This document shows positions 31,642 through 40,494 of a DNA stretch of 64,000 nt, in pieces. This stretch comes from JADJVL01 sp046331545 (GTDB lineage Bacteria; Acidobacteriota; Holophagae; Holophagales; Holophagaceae), in the NCBI GenBank assembly GCA_046331545.1, contig JAXLQR010000002.1:1-64000 (forward strand), written 5' to 3'. Each line of letters opens with the position of its first letter. Positions within the stretch are counted from its first letter, which is position 1. The position numbers were made by a program, and so were the translations under genes. The notes beneath the pieces were generated by a model. That model was not told where the DNA came from and made no database searches. It saw nothing but the letters and a program-made list of their open reading frames with translations.

Positions 31642-33528
31642 ATGAATGATGCGCAGAAGCTGCCCGAGGCCATCGGGCGCTACGAGGTCCGGAAGCTCCT
31701 GGGCGCCGGGGCCATGGGGAGCGTCTGGCTGGCCGAGGATCCCAGGATCAAGCGCAAGGTCGCCATCAAGACGGTGAAGCTGGACGCCCTGCGCTCCGAG
31801 GCCGACCGGCACGAGTTCATGATGCGCTTCCAGCGGGAGGCGGAGATCAGCGGCCTGCTGAACCACCCCGGCATCGTGGCCATCTACGACTTCGGCGAGA
31901 GCGACCTGGGCCCCTTCCTGGCCATGGAGTACGTCGCGGGCCAGCCCCTGGACGGCCTCATGAAGTCCGGGGCCTCCATGCCGCTGCGGGACAAGCTGAG
32001 GATCGCCGCGGGGATCGCCGAGGCCCTCGACCACGCGCACCACCACGGCATCGTGCATCGGGACGTCAAGCCCGGGAACGTGATGATCACCGAGGACGGC
32101 CGGCCCAAGCTGATGGACTTCGGGATCGCGAAGCGCGAGGACGCCAACCTCACCCAGACGGGCACCTTCCTGGGCACGCCGAGCTACGCCAGCCCCGAGC
32201 AGATCCGCGAGGGCACCGTGGACAACCGCTCGGACATCTTCTCCTTCGGCGTGCTGGTCTTCGAACTGCTCTCGGGGATGTCCCCCTTCCCGGGCAACAG
32301 CATCAACACGATCCTCTACCGCATCGTGAACGAGCCCCCGGTGGAGGTGAAGCCGCCGGTGCTCGGCGTGCTCCCCGACGGCTGGGGCCGCATCTTCAGC
32401 CGGGTGCTCGCGAAGAAGCCCGCCGACCGCTACGAGTCCTGCGCCCTCTTCGTGAAGGACCTCATGGAGAGCGCCACGGACCTGCACATCGAGGAGAAGC
32501 GGGAGCTGCTCGGGATCCTGAAGATGGGCACCCAGGTGGTCGCGGCCCCCATCGTGAACGTGGCCGGCCAGCAGACCGTCTACACGCCTCATGCCACCCA
32601 GCCCCCGAGGAGCCGCGGCAAGGCCGGCCTCGTCGCGGGCGGCGCCGCCGCGGTCCTGGCCCTGGCGGCCGGGGGCTGGTTCCTCCTTTCCCGGGGCGGG
32701 GACCGCCTGCTCATCGCGACCCAGCCCCCGAAGGCCGACGTCTACGTGGACGGCGAGAAGGTGGGCGCCACGGACACGGTGCCCATCGCCTTCCGGGCCG
32801 GCGCGAAGGTGAAGATCGAGGCCAGGGGCTTCGAGCCCTTCGAGCGGACCCTCAAGGCCCCGACGGACCTGCCGAAGAGCATCCTCCTCAAGGAGATCGT
32901 GAAGCCCGTGACCCTCAAGTCGGATCCCAGCGGCGCCACGGTGCTCCTCAACGGCGAACTGAAGGGCACCACGCCCCTCACCCTGGACTGGAAGCACGGG
33001 CACGACTACAAGCTCACCCTCACGAAGGGGGAGGGACTGGCCTTCACCCGGGACTTCAAGGCCGGCGAGTCGCCCGACGGCGAGGTCTTCAAGCTCGTGG
33101 ACGCCAGCACCGCCTCCGCCGTGGACCCCACCGCCGCCGGCGTGCTCAAGGTGGCCGGCGCCTTCCCGGTGCGGGTGAGGATCGACGGCGCCGACAAGGG
33201 GGAGCTGGGGCCCAAGGGCCAGCCGCTGCCTCCGGGGACCTACAAGGTCGAGCTGAGCAACCCCAAGGTCTTCTACCGGGAGACGCGGTCGGTGACCGTC
33301 AAGCCCGGCCAGACCGCCACGGTGGGCACGCCCGCGATGGGCAGCATCCTGGTGGAGACCTTCCCCGGCGTGGGCACCGTCAGCGTGGACGGCGTCAGCA
33401 CCGGCGTCGAGAGCGACGGCAGCACGCCCATCAAGGTCAGCCGCGGCAGCCACGTGGTGAGCGTGAAGGGGGCGAAGCAGGCGGTGGAGGTCGGCGGCGA
33501 GAACCAGAAGGTGAAGTTCAAGATCTAG
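31642..33528 (+). CDS. Transmembrane Ser/Thr protein kinase with C-terminal PEGA-type repeats
   Basis: A 628-residue PknB-like kinase. The kinase domain (residues about 12-280) has the glycine loop LLGAGAMGSVWLAED, the lysine in VAIKTVKLD, the catalytic loop HRDVKPGNVMI near 137-147, DFGIAK near 157-162 and SYASPEQIREG. A single membrane helix lies near 327-348 (VAGGAAAVLALAAGGWFLL). The outer part contains two clear PEGA domains (about 355-412 and 423-470) and two weaker similar units (about 500-565 and 567-620). PEGA domains are thought to bind surface layers or polysaccharides; the adjacent divergent glycan synthase is a tempting but unproven link. Confidence 0.9.
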   Translation: MNDAQKLPEAIGRYEVRKLLGAGAMGSVWLAEDPRIKRKVAIKTVKLDALRSEADRHEFMMRFQREAEISGLLNHPGIVAIYDFGESDLGPFLAMEYVAGQPLDGLMKSGASMPLRDKLRIAAGIAEALDHAHHHGIVHRDVKPGNVMITEDGRPKLMDFGIAKREDANLTQTGTFLGTPSYASPEQIREGTVDNRSDIFSFGVLVFELLSGMSPFPGNSINTILYRIVNEPPVEVKPPVLGVLPDGWGRIFSRVLAKKPADRYESCALFVKDLMESATDLHIEEKRELLGILKMGTQVVAAPIVNVAGQQTVYTPHATQPPRSRGKAGLVAGGAAAVLALAAGGWFLLSRGGDRLLIATQPPKADVYVDGEKVGATDTVPIAFRAGAKVKIEARGFEPFERTLKAPTDLPKSILLKEIVKPVTLKSDPSGATVLLNGELKGTTPLTLDWKHGHDYKLTLTKGEGLAFTRDFKAGESPDGEVFKLVDASTASAVDPTAAGVLKVAGAFPVRVRIDGADKGELGPKGQPLPPGTYKVELSNPKVFYRETRSVTVKPGQTATVGTPAMGSILVETFPGVGTVSVDGVSTGVESDGSTPIKVSRGSHVVSVKGAKQAVEVGGENQKVKFKI

Positions 33529-33554
33529 GCTTTGGGCTCTGGGCTCTGGGCTCT
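33527..33554. repeat. Heptamer tandem repeat GGGCTCT
   Basis: Three perfect GGGCTCT units (33534-33554) follow one degenerate AGGCTTT unit that begins within the kinase stop codon. Confidence 0.75.
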
Positions 33555-33585
33555 AGCCTTCCTGCAGCCTCCTCCATTGAGATGA

Positions 33586-33610
33586 AAAGGGCCCGCATCG
33601 CGGGCCCTTT
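33586..33610. terminator. Bidirectional terminator between kinase and icd
   Basis: AAAGGGCCCG-CATCG-CGGGCCCTTT is a 10-bp perfect stem with A and T tracts at its base. It serves the kinase gene and probably the convergent icd. Confidence 0.75.
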
Positions 33611-33689
33611 AGCAACATCTCGAACGTGTGTTCGCCGGACGGGCCCCCGCTCCGCCGCGCTCGCGCGCGCTTCGCGACCCGTCAGCGGC

Positions 33690-34934
<1,245 letters not shown>

Positions 34935-35160
34935 GGAGGGCTCCTTCAAGGAAACGTTCCAGCGTCCCATGGGGTAGGGGGCGGATCAAGCGCTGGCGCG
35001 GCGATCCAGGGATCCGTGACGCAGGTCCGCGGCCCGGGATCCGGCCCGGGCGGGGGGTGGACCCGGCCCCATCCGCGGGGTGGACCTTGGGGCGGCGGCC
35101 GGGAGGCCGTCCCATGGAATCCGGCCCGGGATCCCCCGGGTCCCCATCCCCGGAGCTCCC

Positions 35161-35862
35161 GTGAACCCGACCCGCAGCCTTCCCGTCCTCCTGCCCGCGC
35201 TCCTCCTCGCCACGGCCTGCGCGCGGCCGGAAGTCGCCGCCGTCGCGGAACGGCGCGTCCCCGTCGCGGTGGCCCTGAGCCTTCCGGCCAGCGTGTCGGA
35301 CCGGACGCGCCTCGAAGGCCTCTACGCCGACGCCATCCGCCGCCAGCTCGCGGGGCGCGTGGCGGTCCTCCCCGCCGAGGCCCCGGTCCCCGTGGGCACG
35401 CCCCGGCTCCTGGTGACCCTGAGCGTGGAGGCCAGCCCCTCCGGCGCCGCCGCGGCCCAGGGCGGCGCCTTCGGCGACACCCTGGGGACCGGCTACAGCC
35501 TGGGCGCCGGCAAGAGCTTGCTGCCCGCCATGGGGGACGGCATCCTCACCGGGCTGGTCCTCGGCGCGATCTCCGCGGGCGGCGCCAGCGCGCGGGAGGG
35601 CTACCATGCGCGCCGCCTGGGCTACCGGCCGAACCACATCGCCTGCGAGATCGCGTTCCAGGACGCCAGCGGTCCCGTCCGCGTCCTCGGCCGCACGGAC
35701 GCCTGGGCCGTGGTGAAGCGCATGCAGCCCCTGCAGGCCGGCCCCGCGCCGGATCCCGAGGCGATCCGCCGGGAGGAGGCGCGGGCCCTTGCCGAGGAGG
35801 TTGCCGCCCGCATGGAGAAGCACGGATGGAGCGCCCCGCGCGGCGCCGCCCCCGCCTCCTGA
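35161..35862 (+). CDS. Predicted lipoprotein, function unknown
   Basis: A 233-residue protein starting at GTG 35161, with GGAG about 9 nt upstream. The N-terminus VNPTRSLPVLLPALLLATAC is a lipoprotein signal with Cys at residue 20. The mature part has a domain predicted to be alpha/beta (about 35-115), a glycine/alanine-rich hydrophobic stretch that could be a membrane-associated glycine-zipper-like segment (about 125-155), and a charged C-terminal helix. No known family is recognised. An in-frame ATG at 35080 would bury the signal peptide and is rejected. Confidence 0.65.
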   Translation: MNPTRSLPVLLPALLLATACARPEVAAVAERRVPVAVALSLPASVSDRTRLEGLYADAIRRQLAGRVAVLPAEAPVPVGTPRLLVTLSVEASPSGAAAAQGGAFGDTLGTGYSLGAGKSLLPAMGDGILTGLVLGAISAGGASAREGYHARRLGYRPNHIACEIAFQDASGPVRVLGRTDAWAVVKRMQPLQAGPAPDPEAIRREEARALAEEVAARMEKHGWSAPRGAAPAS

Positions 35863-35871
35863 GGCCCGGGC

Positions 35872-36033
35872 TCAGGTTTCCGCGGTCCGGGTGCTCCCCG
35901 CGCAGCCCCGGGGCTCGTAGGGGCAGTGCCGGCACCCCGATCCGCAGCAGGAGCCCCGCCGGAGGTGGTGGGCCTCGGTGAAGACGAGGCAGCCGCCCTC
36001 GAGGTAGACGTCCAACCCTTCCGGGCGGTTCAA
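35872..36033 (-). CDS. Small Cys-rich protein (DUF5522-like)
   Basis: A 53-residue protein beginning at a TTG that overlaps the stop of the upstream nucleotidase gene (TTGA). It has a conserved-looking core: DVYLEGGCLVFTEAHHLRRG followed by CCGSGCRHCPYEP, i.e. four closely spaced cysteines and two histidines suited to binding a metal. The core matches the DUF5522 family, whose function is unknown. Rejection of an upstream start is based on the absence of homology-like sequence before the TTG. It ends 10 nt from the convergent lipoprotein gene. Confidence 0.65.
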   Translation of the reverse strand: MNRPEGLDVYLEGGCLVFTEAHHLRRGSCCGSGCRHCPYEPRGCAGSTRTAET

Positions 36034-36983
36034 GCCCGGGCCTCGAGGGGCAGGGAGAGGCCGCTGGCGGCCTTCACCTCGCCCCGGGCCACGGTGAAGT
36101 CCATGCGCCCCAGGTTCACGCCGGCGAAGCCCACCTGGAAGATGAGCGTCTCGCCGCGGTCGTTCGCCACCTTCGTGGGCTGGTCGAGGAAGGTGTGGCT
36201 GTGGCCGCCGATGATGGCGTCGATTCCCGGAACCGATTTGGCCAGGGTGAGGTCGTCCCAGCCCGCGCCCTTCTCGTCGTAGCCCAGGTGGCTGAGCACG
36301 ACGACGAGGTCCACCTTCTCCTTCTCCCGGAGGTGGGCCACCACGGGCTTCAGGGCCTTGTCGGGGTCCATCCACTCGATGCCCTTGTGGTTGTAGGGGG
36401 CCACGAGCCCCTTGAAGGCCACGCCCACGCCCGCGATGCCCACCTTCACCCCGGGGAACTCCTTGATGACGTAGGGCTTCAGGCGCTTCGCCAGGGCCGG
36501 GGCGCCCTTGCAGTCGAAGTTGCAGTTCACGAAGTCGAAGGTGGCCTCCTGCATGGCGTCCACCAGCGCGTCCACGCCGTTGTCGAAGTCGTGGTTGCCC
36601 AGGGTGCCCGCGTCGTAGCCCAGCATGCTCATGAGGCGGTAGTCGAGGTGCCCCTTGTAGAGGTTGAAGTACGGGGTGCCCTGGAAGGTGTCGCCGGCGT
36701 CGAGGAGCAGCACGTTCGGCAGGGCCTTGCGGAGCTGCTTCACCAGGGTGGCGCGCCGCGCCATGCCGCCCTTGCCGCTGAGCTGGCCGTTCCCGGGGCC
36801 GAAGGGCTCGATGCGGCTGTGGGTGTCGTTGGTGTGGAGGAGGGTGACGCGCCCCGCTTCCGGCGGCGCGGGCGAGGCGAGGGCCCGGGCACCGGAGGGA
36901 GTCGTCTCCGGGCGGGCGCAGGCCGTGCCCAGGCTGGCGGCGGCGCCGGCGCCGAGGGTGGAGAGGAAGTCGCGTCGATCCAT
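36030..36983 (-). CDS. Tat-exported 5'-nucleotidase metallophosphatase domain protein
   Basis: The catalytic half of a UshA-type nucleotidase as a separate protein. The 317 residues start MDRRDFLSTLGAGAAASLGTAC, a twin-arginine signal ending in a possible lipobox. The metallophosphoesterase motifs follow: LLHTNDTHS, LLDAGDTFQG, TLGNHDFDNG, then SHLGYDEKG and GGHSHTFLD for the dimetal site. The substrate-binding C-terminal domain normally fused to it is encoded by the preceding gene, 8 nt upstream. It probably hydrolyses nucleotides or related phosphoesters outside the cytoplasm, together with its partner. Confidence 0.88.
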   Translation of the reverse strand: MDRRDFLSTLGAGAAASLGTACARPETTPSGARALASPAPPEAGRVTLLHTNDTHSRIEPFGPGNGQLSGKGGMARRATLVKQLRKALPNVLLLDAGDTFQGTPYFNLYKGHLDYRLMSMLGYDAGTLGNHDFDNGVDALVDAMQEATFDFVNCNFDCKGAPALAKRLKPYVIKEFPGVKVGIAGVGVAFKGLVAPYNHKGIEWMDPDKALKPVVAHLREKEKVDLVVVLSHLGYDEKGAGWDDLTLAKSVPGIDAIIGGHSHTFLDQPTKVANDRGETLIFQVGFAGVNLGRMDFTVARGEVKAASGLSLPLEARA

Positions 36984-36991
36984 GGTCTCCC

Positions 36992-37801
36992 TCACTTCGA
37001 GGCGGGGGCCTGCTTGCGGTCGAGGATGGCCTGCTGCAGCTCCACCGGGTCGAAGACGTAGCGGCCCGTGGCGGGAGGCAGCAGGGTCTCCTTCCGCCGG
37101 GCGAGCCCGGTGCAGGCGTCCAGGAGGATCTGGCGCAGCAGCAGGCCCGTGGTGAAGGGACGACGGCCTTCCCGGAGGCTCTTGTAGCCGTCGCCGCCGC
37201 CCACCAGGTAGTCGGTGGAGGCGGCCTTCACCGTGGCCGCCGGGTCGATGGGCCGGCCGTCGGCCCAGGTGACGGTGATGCGGGGCTTCTCGGCCGGGCC
37301 CGCCACGGCCACCTTCACCCCGGAGACGGGCTCGCCGCCCCGGCGCAGCACGCCCGATTCCACCACCTTGATCACCTCGGCGCCGGTCAGCTCGATGACC
37401 ACGAGCTCGTTCTCGAAGGGCATGAGCTCGAAGATGTCGCCCACCTTGAGCATGCCGGCCCGGAGGTTCGCGCGGAGGCCGCCCCGGTTGGTGAAGGCGA
37501 AGGCCACCTCGGACCCCGTGGCCTCGGAGGCGCGCCTGCGCATCTCGTCCGCCACCCAGTAGCCCAGCAGGTTCTCGTCCGTGCCGCGGCCCTTGAAGAG
37601 CCCCTTCGGGCAGTCCACCAGGGGCTGGTCGAAGGTCTTGACGATCTCGGCCCGCGCGGGCTCGATGACCTTGAGGATCGCCGGGTCGTCGGGGATCTCC
37701 GCGGTGACGGGCAGGGCCTGCGAGCGCGCGGCGGGGCGGCCCTCCTGGGCGAGGAGGGCGCAGCCGGCGAGGACGAGGGCGGCGGGGCGGATGCGGATCA
37801 A
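36992..37801 (-). CDS. 5'-nucleotidase C-terminal (substrate-binding) domain protein, exported
   Basis: A 269-residue exported protein holding the domain that, in UshA, binds the nucleoside. It starts at a TTG overlapping the stop of the upstream membrane-protein gene (TTGA), with a signal peptide LIRIRPAALVLAGCALLAQ. Family hallmarks are FTNRGGLRANLRAG near residues 103-116, FENELVVIELTG, and the end motif ASTDYLVGGGDGYKSL. There is no metallophosphatase domain; that is supplied by the next gene. Split arrangements of this kind are known in Bacteroidota. It is not a simple frameshift, because both halves have their own export signal. Confidence 0.82.
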   Translation of the reverse strand: MIRIRPAALVLAGCALLAQEGRPAARSQALPVTAEIPDDPAILKVIEPARAEIVKTFDQPLVDCPKGLFKGRGTDENLLGYWVADEMRRRASEATGSEVAFAFTNRGGLRANLRAGMLKVGDIFELMPFENELVVIELTGAEVIKVVESGVLRRGGEPVSGVKVAVAGPAEKPRITVTWADGRPIDPAATVKAASTDYLVGGGDGYKSLREGRRPFTTGLLLRQILLDACTGLARRKETLLPPATGRYVFDPVELQQAILDRKQAPASK

Positions 37802-38850
37802 GGGGCCTCCACGGCGGATTCCGGGCGTGCGTCGGGGGAGGGCGGCCCCGCCGCGGGGCTCCGGTCGCGGGAGGCCTCCAGGGCATCCAGCTCCCGGCGG
37901 ACGGTCCAGCACCGCCGCCAGTAGCGCGCCGTGAGGCGCAGCATCCAGCCGAGCAGGAAGGCGCCCGCGGCCGTCGCGAGGACCTGGATTCCCAGCAGGG
38001 CCCAGACCCGGCCGGCCGTGCCGCCCCCCCAGCGCCAGCCCAGGAGGAGGGCGCCGAAGGCGAGCCCCGCGCGCAGGGCCGCGCCGCCGAGGTGGAGGGC
38101 GGTCCACTGCACGGGGTGCCGCCAGAGGCGCAGGAAGGAGTCCTTCAGGTGGAGCGGGTAGGCGTTGAGGAAGGGCAGCAGGCCGAGGCCCGCCGCCGCG
38201 GCGCGGTTCAGCCTGCAGAGCCCCCACTGCCCCACCAGGGCCGAGGCGAGGGCGAAGCTGAGGAGGGGCTTGCCCGCGAAGGCCAGCCAGTTGAGGCCCT
38301 GGATGCCGGTGGCGGCGCCGGCGTCGAGGATCTTCAAGGCCAGCAGGTAGGGCAGGAGCAGGGGGACGAGCCCGATGAGGAGCGCGTCCAGGGCGCCGAG
38401 GAACCAGTCCCGGAGCCGGGCCGGCAGGCCGGCGGCCTCGGCCTGGTGCTTCCAGGAGGCCCAGAGCACCCAGGCGACGCCGAGGGCCGCGAAGGCCGGA
38501 GCCAGGGTTCCGAAGGGCGCCTTGCCCATCTCGCCGTTCACCGCCAGGTTCCAGAGGTCCTGGGCCGTGAGCATCTCGCCCCAGTGCTGGGGCAGGCCGC
38601 TCCAGCCTCCCGCGTAGCGCGTGAAGCCGCGCAGATGGACCGCCCAGGCGGCGCTGGTGGCCACCTGGAGGAAGACCCAGGCGGCCAGGATCTGCCAGCC
38701 GGTGGCCCCGAAGGCCCCGGCGAGCCCGGGCCGCAGGAAGGCCCAGGGGCCCAGCGGGAGCAGGCGCGCCTCCGCGTCGTCGAAGGCGTGGATGCCCTGG
38801 GGCGGCGCGGGCCGGGCTTCGGGGATGTCGTCCTGCGGGGTCTCGTCCAT
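37798..38850 (-). CDS. Polytopic membrane protein, function unknown
   Basis: A 350-residue integral membrane protein. A short hydrophilic N-terminus (about 1-40, with many Asp/Glu/Pro) precedes about five or six hydrophobic stretches: GATGWQILAAWVFLQVATSA, LGVAWVLWASW, LLIGLVPLLLPYLLALKIL, LLSFALASALVGQ, LRAGLAFGALLLGW and LLGIQVLATAAGAFLLGWML. The C-terminus is charged and cytosolic-looking. No family is recognised; the pattern is compatible with DUF4013-like or YIP1-like proteins. Its stop overlaps the TTG start of the exported nucleotidase-domain gene. Confidence 0.6.
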   Translation of the reverse strand: MDETPQDDIPEARPAPPQGIHAFDDAEARLLPLGPWAFLRPGLAGAFGATGWQILAAWVFLQVATSAAWAVHLRGFTRYAGGWSGLPQHWGEMLTAQDLWNLAVNGEMGKAPFGTLAPAFAALGVAWVLWASWKHQAEAAGLPARLRDWFLGALDALLIGLVPLLLPYLLALKILDAGAATGIQGLNWLAFAGKPLLSFALASALVGQWGLCRLNRAAAAGLGLLPFLNAYPLHLKDSFLRLWRHPVQWTALHLGGAALRAGLAFGALLLGWRWGGGTAGRVWALLGIQVLATAAGAFLLGWMLRLTARYWRRCWTVRRELDALEASRDRSPAAGPPSPDARPESAVEAP

Positions 38851-38921
38851 GGGCCTTCCGGAACCCTTCATCAAAGCACATCGGCGCCGCCTTTGCCCCG
38901 ACCCGGGCGCGGACCCGAAGG

Positions 38922-38951
38922 TTGACAAGCCCGGGGGGCGCCGGTTGACAT
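38922..38951 (+). promoter_or_regulatory. trp operon promoter
   Basis: TTGACA (38922-38927) is a consensus -35. With an 18-nt spacer the -10 would be TGACAT (38946-38951), which ends 7 nt before the leader-peptide ATG. A second TTGACA at 38945 overlaps this -10; used as a -35, it would place the start downstream of the leader ATG, so I prefer the first. Confidence 0.5.
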
Positions 38952-38957
38952 GGAGGC

Positions 38958-39050
38958 ATGACGCCGTTCGTCCATGCTTCCTCGCGCCGCACCGCCATGG
39001 CCTGGTGGTGGCGGACGGGCTCGGACGAAGGACGCGAACGCTCCCGCTGA
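38958..39050 (+). CDS. trpL: trp operon leader peptide with three consecutive Trp codons
   Basis: A 30-codon frame, M-T-P-F-V-H-A-S-S-R-R-T-A-M-A-W-W-W-R and eleven more residues, ends at TGA 39048-39050. Codons 16-18 are TGG TGG TGG (39003-39011). It lies 61 nt before trpE and in front of an attenuator hairpin. Ribosome stalling at the Trp codons when charged tRNA-Trp is scarce would favour the antiterminator. The ATG lies about where transcription should start, so the leader mRNA is probably leaderless, as reported for trpL in rhizobia. A GGAGG motif is only 1 nt before the ATG, too close to act normally. Confidence 0.85.
   Translation: MTPFVHASSRRTAMAWWWRTGSDEGRERSR
38967..39029 (+). promoter_or_regulatory. 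trp attenuator segments 1 and 2 (pause/anti-antiterminator stem)
   Basis: TTCGTCC (38967-38973) pairs with GGACGAA (39023-39029). This 7-bp stem would sequester part of segment 2 when the leader peptide is fully translated or not translated at all, allowing the terminator to form. Confidence 0.5.
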
Positions 39051-39076
39051 TCGCACCCCGCCTTCCTCCGAGCCCG
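39016..39076 (+). promoter_or_regulatory. trp antiterminator stem (segments 2 and 3)
   Basis: CGGGCTCGGA (39016-39025), starting 5 nt after the third Trp codon, is the exact complement of TCCGAGCCCG (39067-39076). This 10-bp stem uses seven bases of the terminator's left arm (39070-39076), so the two structures exclude each other. Confidence 0.75.
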
Positions 39077-39100
39077 GCCCCCGCGCCGGGCTCTTCGTTT
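39070..39100 (+). terminator. trp attenuator terminator (segments 3 and 4)
   Basis: GAGCCCGGC (39070-39078) pairs with GCCGGGCTC (39085-39093), 6-nt loop, followed by TTCGTTTGT. It lies 20 nt after the leader stop codon and 18 nt before the trpE ATG. Confidence 0.8.
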
Positions 39101-39111
39101 GTGGACCTCCC

Positions 39112-40494
39112 ATGCTGCTGCTGCGCCGCCTCATCGCCGCGGACCTCGTCACCCCGCTCTCGGCCTACCTCTCCCTGCGCCCGCTGGGGGCCAGCCTGCT
39201 GCTGGAATCCAGCGACCTGGGCGAGCGGGTGGGCCGCTACAGCTTCGTGCTCCTGGAGGGGCGCGGCGAGGTGCGCCTCGACCCGCCGGGCCGGGGCTGG
39301 GTGGAGGCCCTGCGGGCCCTCGCGGGTGCGGGGACGCTGGAGGCCCGGCGGCTGCCGGCGCCGGACCTGCCCCGGATCCGCGAAGAGCCGCCCGTCGGGG
39401 TGGGCCTCGCGGGCTACGTGGGCTTCGAGGCCCTCGGCGCCCTCGAGCCGAGCCTGCCCCTGCCGGCCCGCGACCCGCTGGGCCTCCCGACGGTCTGGGC
39501 CCGGCGCTTCGACGCGGCCCTGGTCATCGACCACCTCCACCAGGTGGCGGAGCTGCAGGCCCTCGGGGAGGACGCCGCCGCCCTGGAGGCCAGGCTGGCG
39601 GCCCTGGAGGGGGCCCTCGCCCGCCACGAGGCCCCCGCGGTCCACACCCTCGCGGCCCGCGCCGTCCCGCAGATGGACCGCGCCGCCTATGAGGCCATGG
39701 TGCGCACCGTGCAGGCCCACATCCTCGACGGCGACGTCTACCAGCTCGTGCCCAGCCAGCGCGTGCGGGTGGCTGGCGCGCCGCCGCCCCTGGAGGCCTA
39801 CCGCCGCCTCCGCCGGCTCAACCCGGCGCCCTACGCCTTCCTCCTGGACTGGGACGGCTTCGCCCTGGTCGGCGCCTCCCCGGAGATGCTGGTGCGCGTG
39901 TCCGGCGGCGAGGCGGAGACCCTGCCCATCGCCGGCACCGTGGCCCGGGGCGCCACCCTGGAGGAGGACGCCGCGCGCTTCGAGGCCCTGAAGCGGGACG
40001 CCAAGGAGCTCGCCGAGCACCAGATGCTGGTGGACCTGGCCCGGAACGACCTGGGCAGGATCGCGACGCCTGGAGGGGTGCGCGTGGAGAAGCCCCTCGC
40101 CCTCCAGCGCACGAGCCACGTGCTCCACCTCACCACCACCGTGAAGGCCACGCTCAAGCCCGGCCTCGACGCCCTGGACGTGCTGGCCTCCGCCTTCCCC
40201 GCGGGCACGGTCAGCGGCGCCCCGAAGATCCGCGCCGCCCGGCGCATCGCCGAACTCGAGGGCGAGGTGCGCGGGCCCTATGGCGGCGCCCTGGTGCGCC
40301 TCGGCGCCGACGGCGTGCTGGACACGGCCCTCATCCTGCGCACCGCGGTCTACGCGCGGGGCGCGGCCTGGCTCCAGGCGGGCGCCGGCGTGGTGCGCGC
40401 CTCGGACCCGGGACGGGAGTACGAGGAGACCCTGCACAAGATGGGCGCCGTGGCCGAGGCCCTCGGCGTGACGCTTCCCGGAGGCCGCCCGTGA
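39112..40494 (+). CDS. trpE: Anthranilate synthase component I
   Basis: Converts chorismate and ammonia (from TrpG) to anthranilate, the committed step of tryptophan synthesis. The 460-residue protein carries the feedback-inhibition motif LLLESSDLGERVGRYSF near residues 29-45 (LLES binds Trp), and the chorismate-binding core with QRTSHVLHLTTTVKATL, AFPAGTVSGAPKIRA and RGPYGGALV near the C-terminus. At 460 residues it is short for TrpE (about 500) but complete at both ends. The ATG at 39112 lies 18 nt after the attenuator stem. It is coupled to trpG (GTGA overlap). Confidence 0.95.
   Translation: MLLLRRLIAADLVTPLSAYLSLRPLGASLLLESSDLGERVGRYSFVLLEGRGEVRLDPPGRGWVEALRALAGAGTLEARRLPAPDLPRIREEPPVGVGLAGYVGFEALGALEPSLPLPARDPLGLPTVWARRFDAALVIDHLHQVAELQALGEDAAALEARLAALEGALARHEAPAVHTLAARAVPQMDRAAYEAMVRTVQAHILDGDVYQLVPSQRVRVAGAPPPLEAYRRLRRLNPAPYAFLLDWDGFALVGASPEMLVRVSGGEAETLPIAGTVARGATLEEDAARFEALKRDAKELAEHQMLVDLARNDLGRIATPGGVRVEKPLALQRTSHVLHLTTTVKATLKPGLDALDVLASAFPAGTVSGAPKIRAARRIAELEGEVRGPYGGALVRLGADGVLDTALILRTAVYARGAAWLQAGAGVVRASDPGREYEETLHKMGAVAEALGVTLPGGRP

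Noticed and set aside
36030..37801. Nucleotidase halves as a frameshifted single gene
   Set aside because: Domain order is reversed relative to UshA (C-domain first), and each half has its own start and export signal.
38945..38950. Second TTGACA as the -35 of the trp promoter
   Set aside because: The matching -10 position (about 38968-38973, ttcgtc) is poor, and the start would lie downstream of the leader ATG, removing the Trp codons' reading frame.
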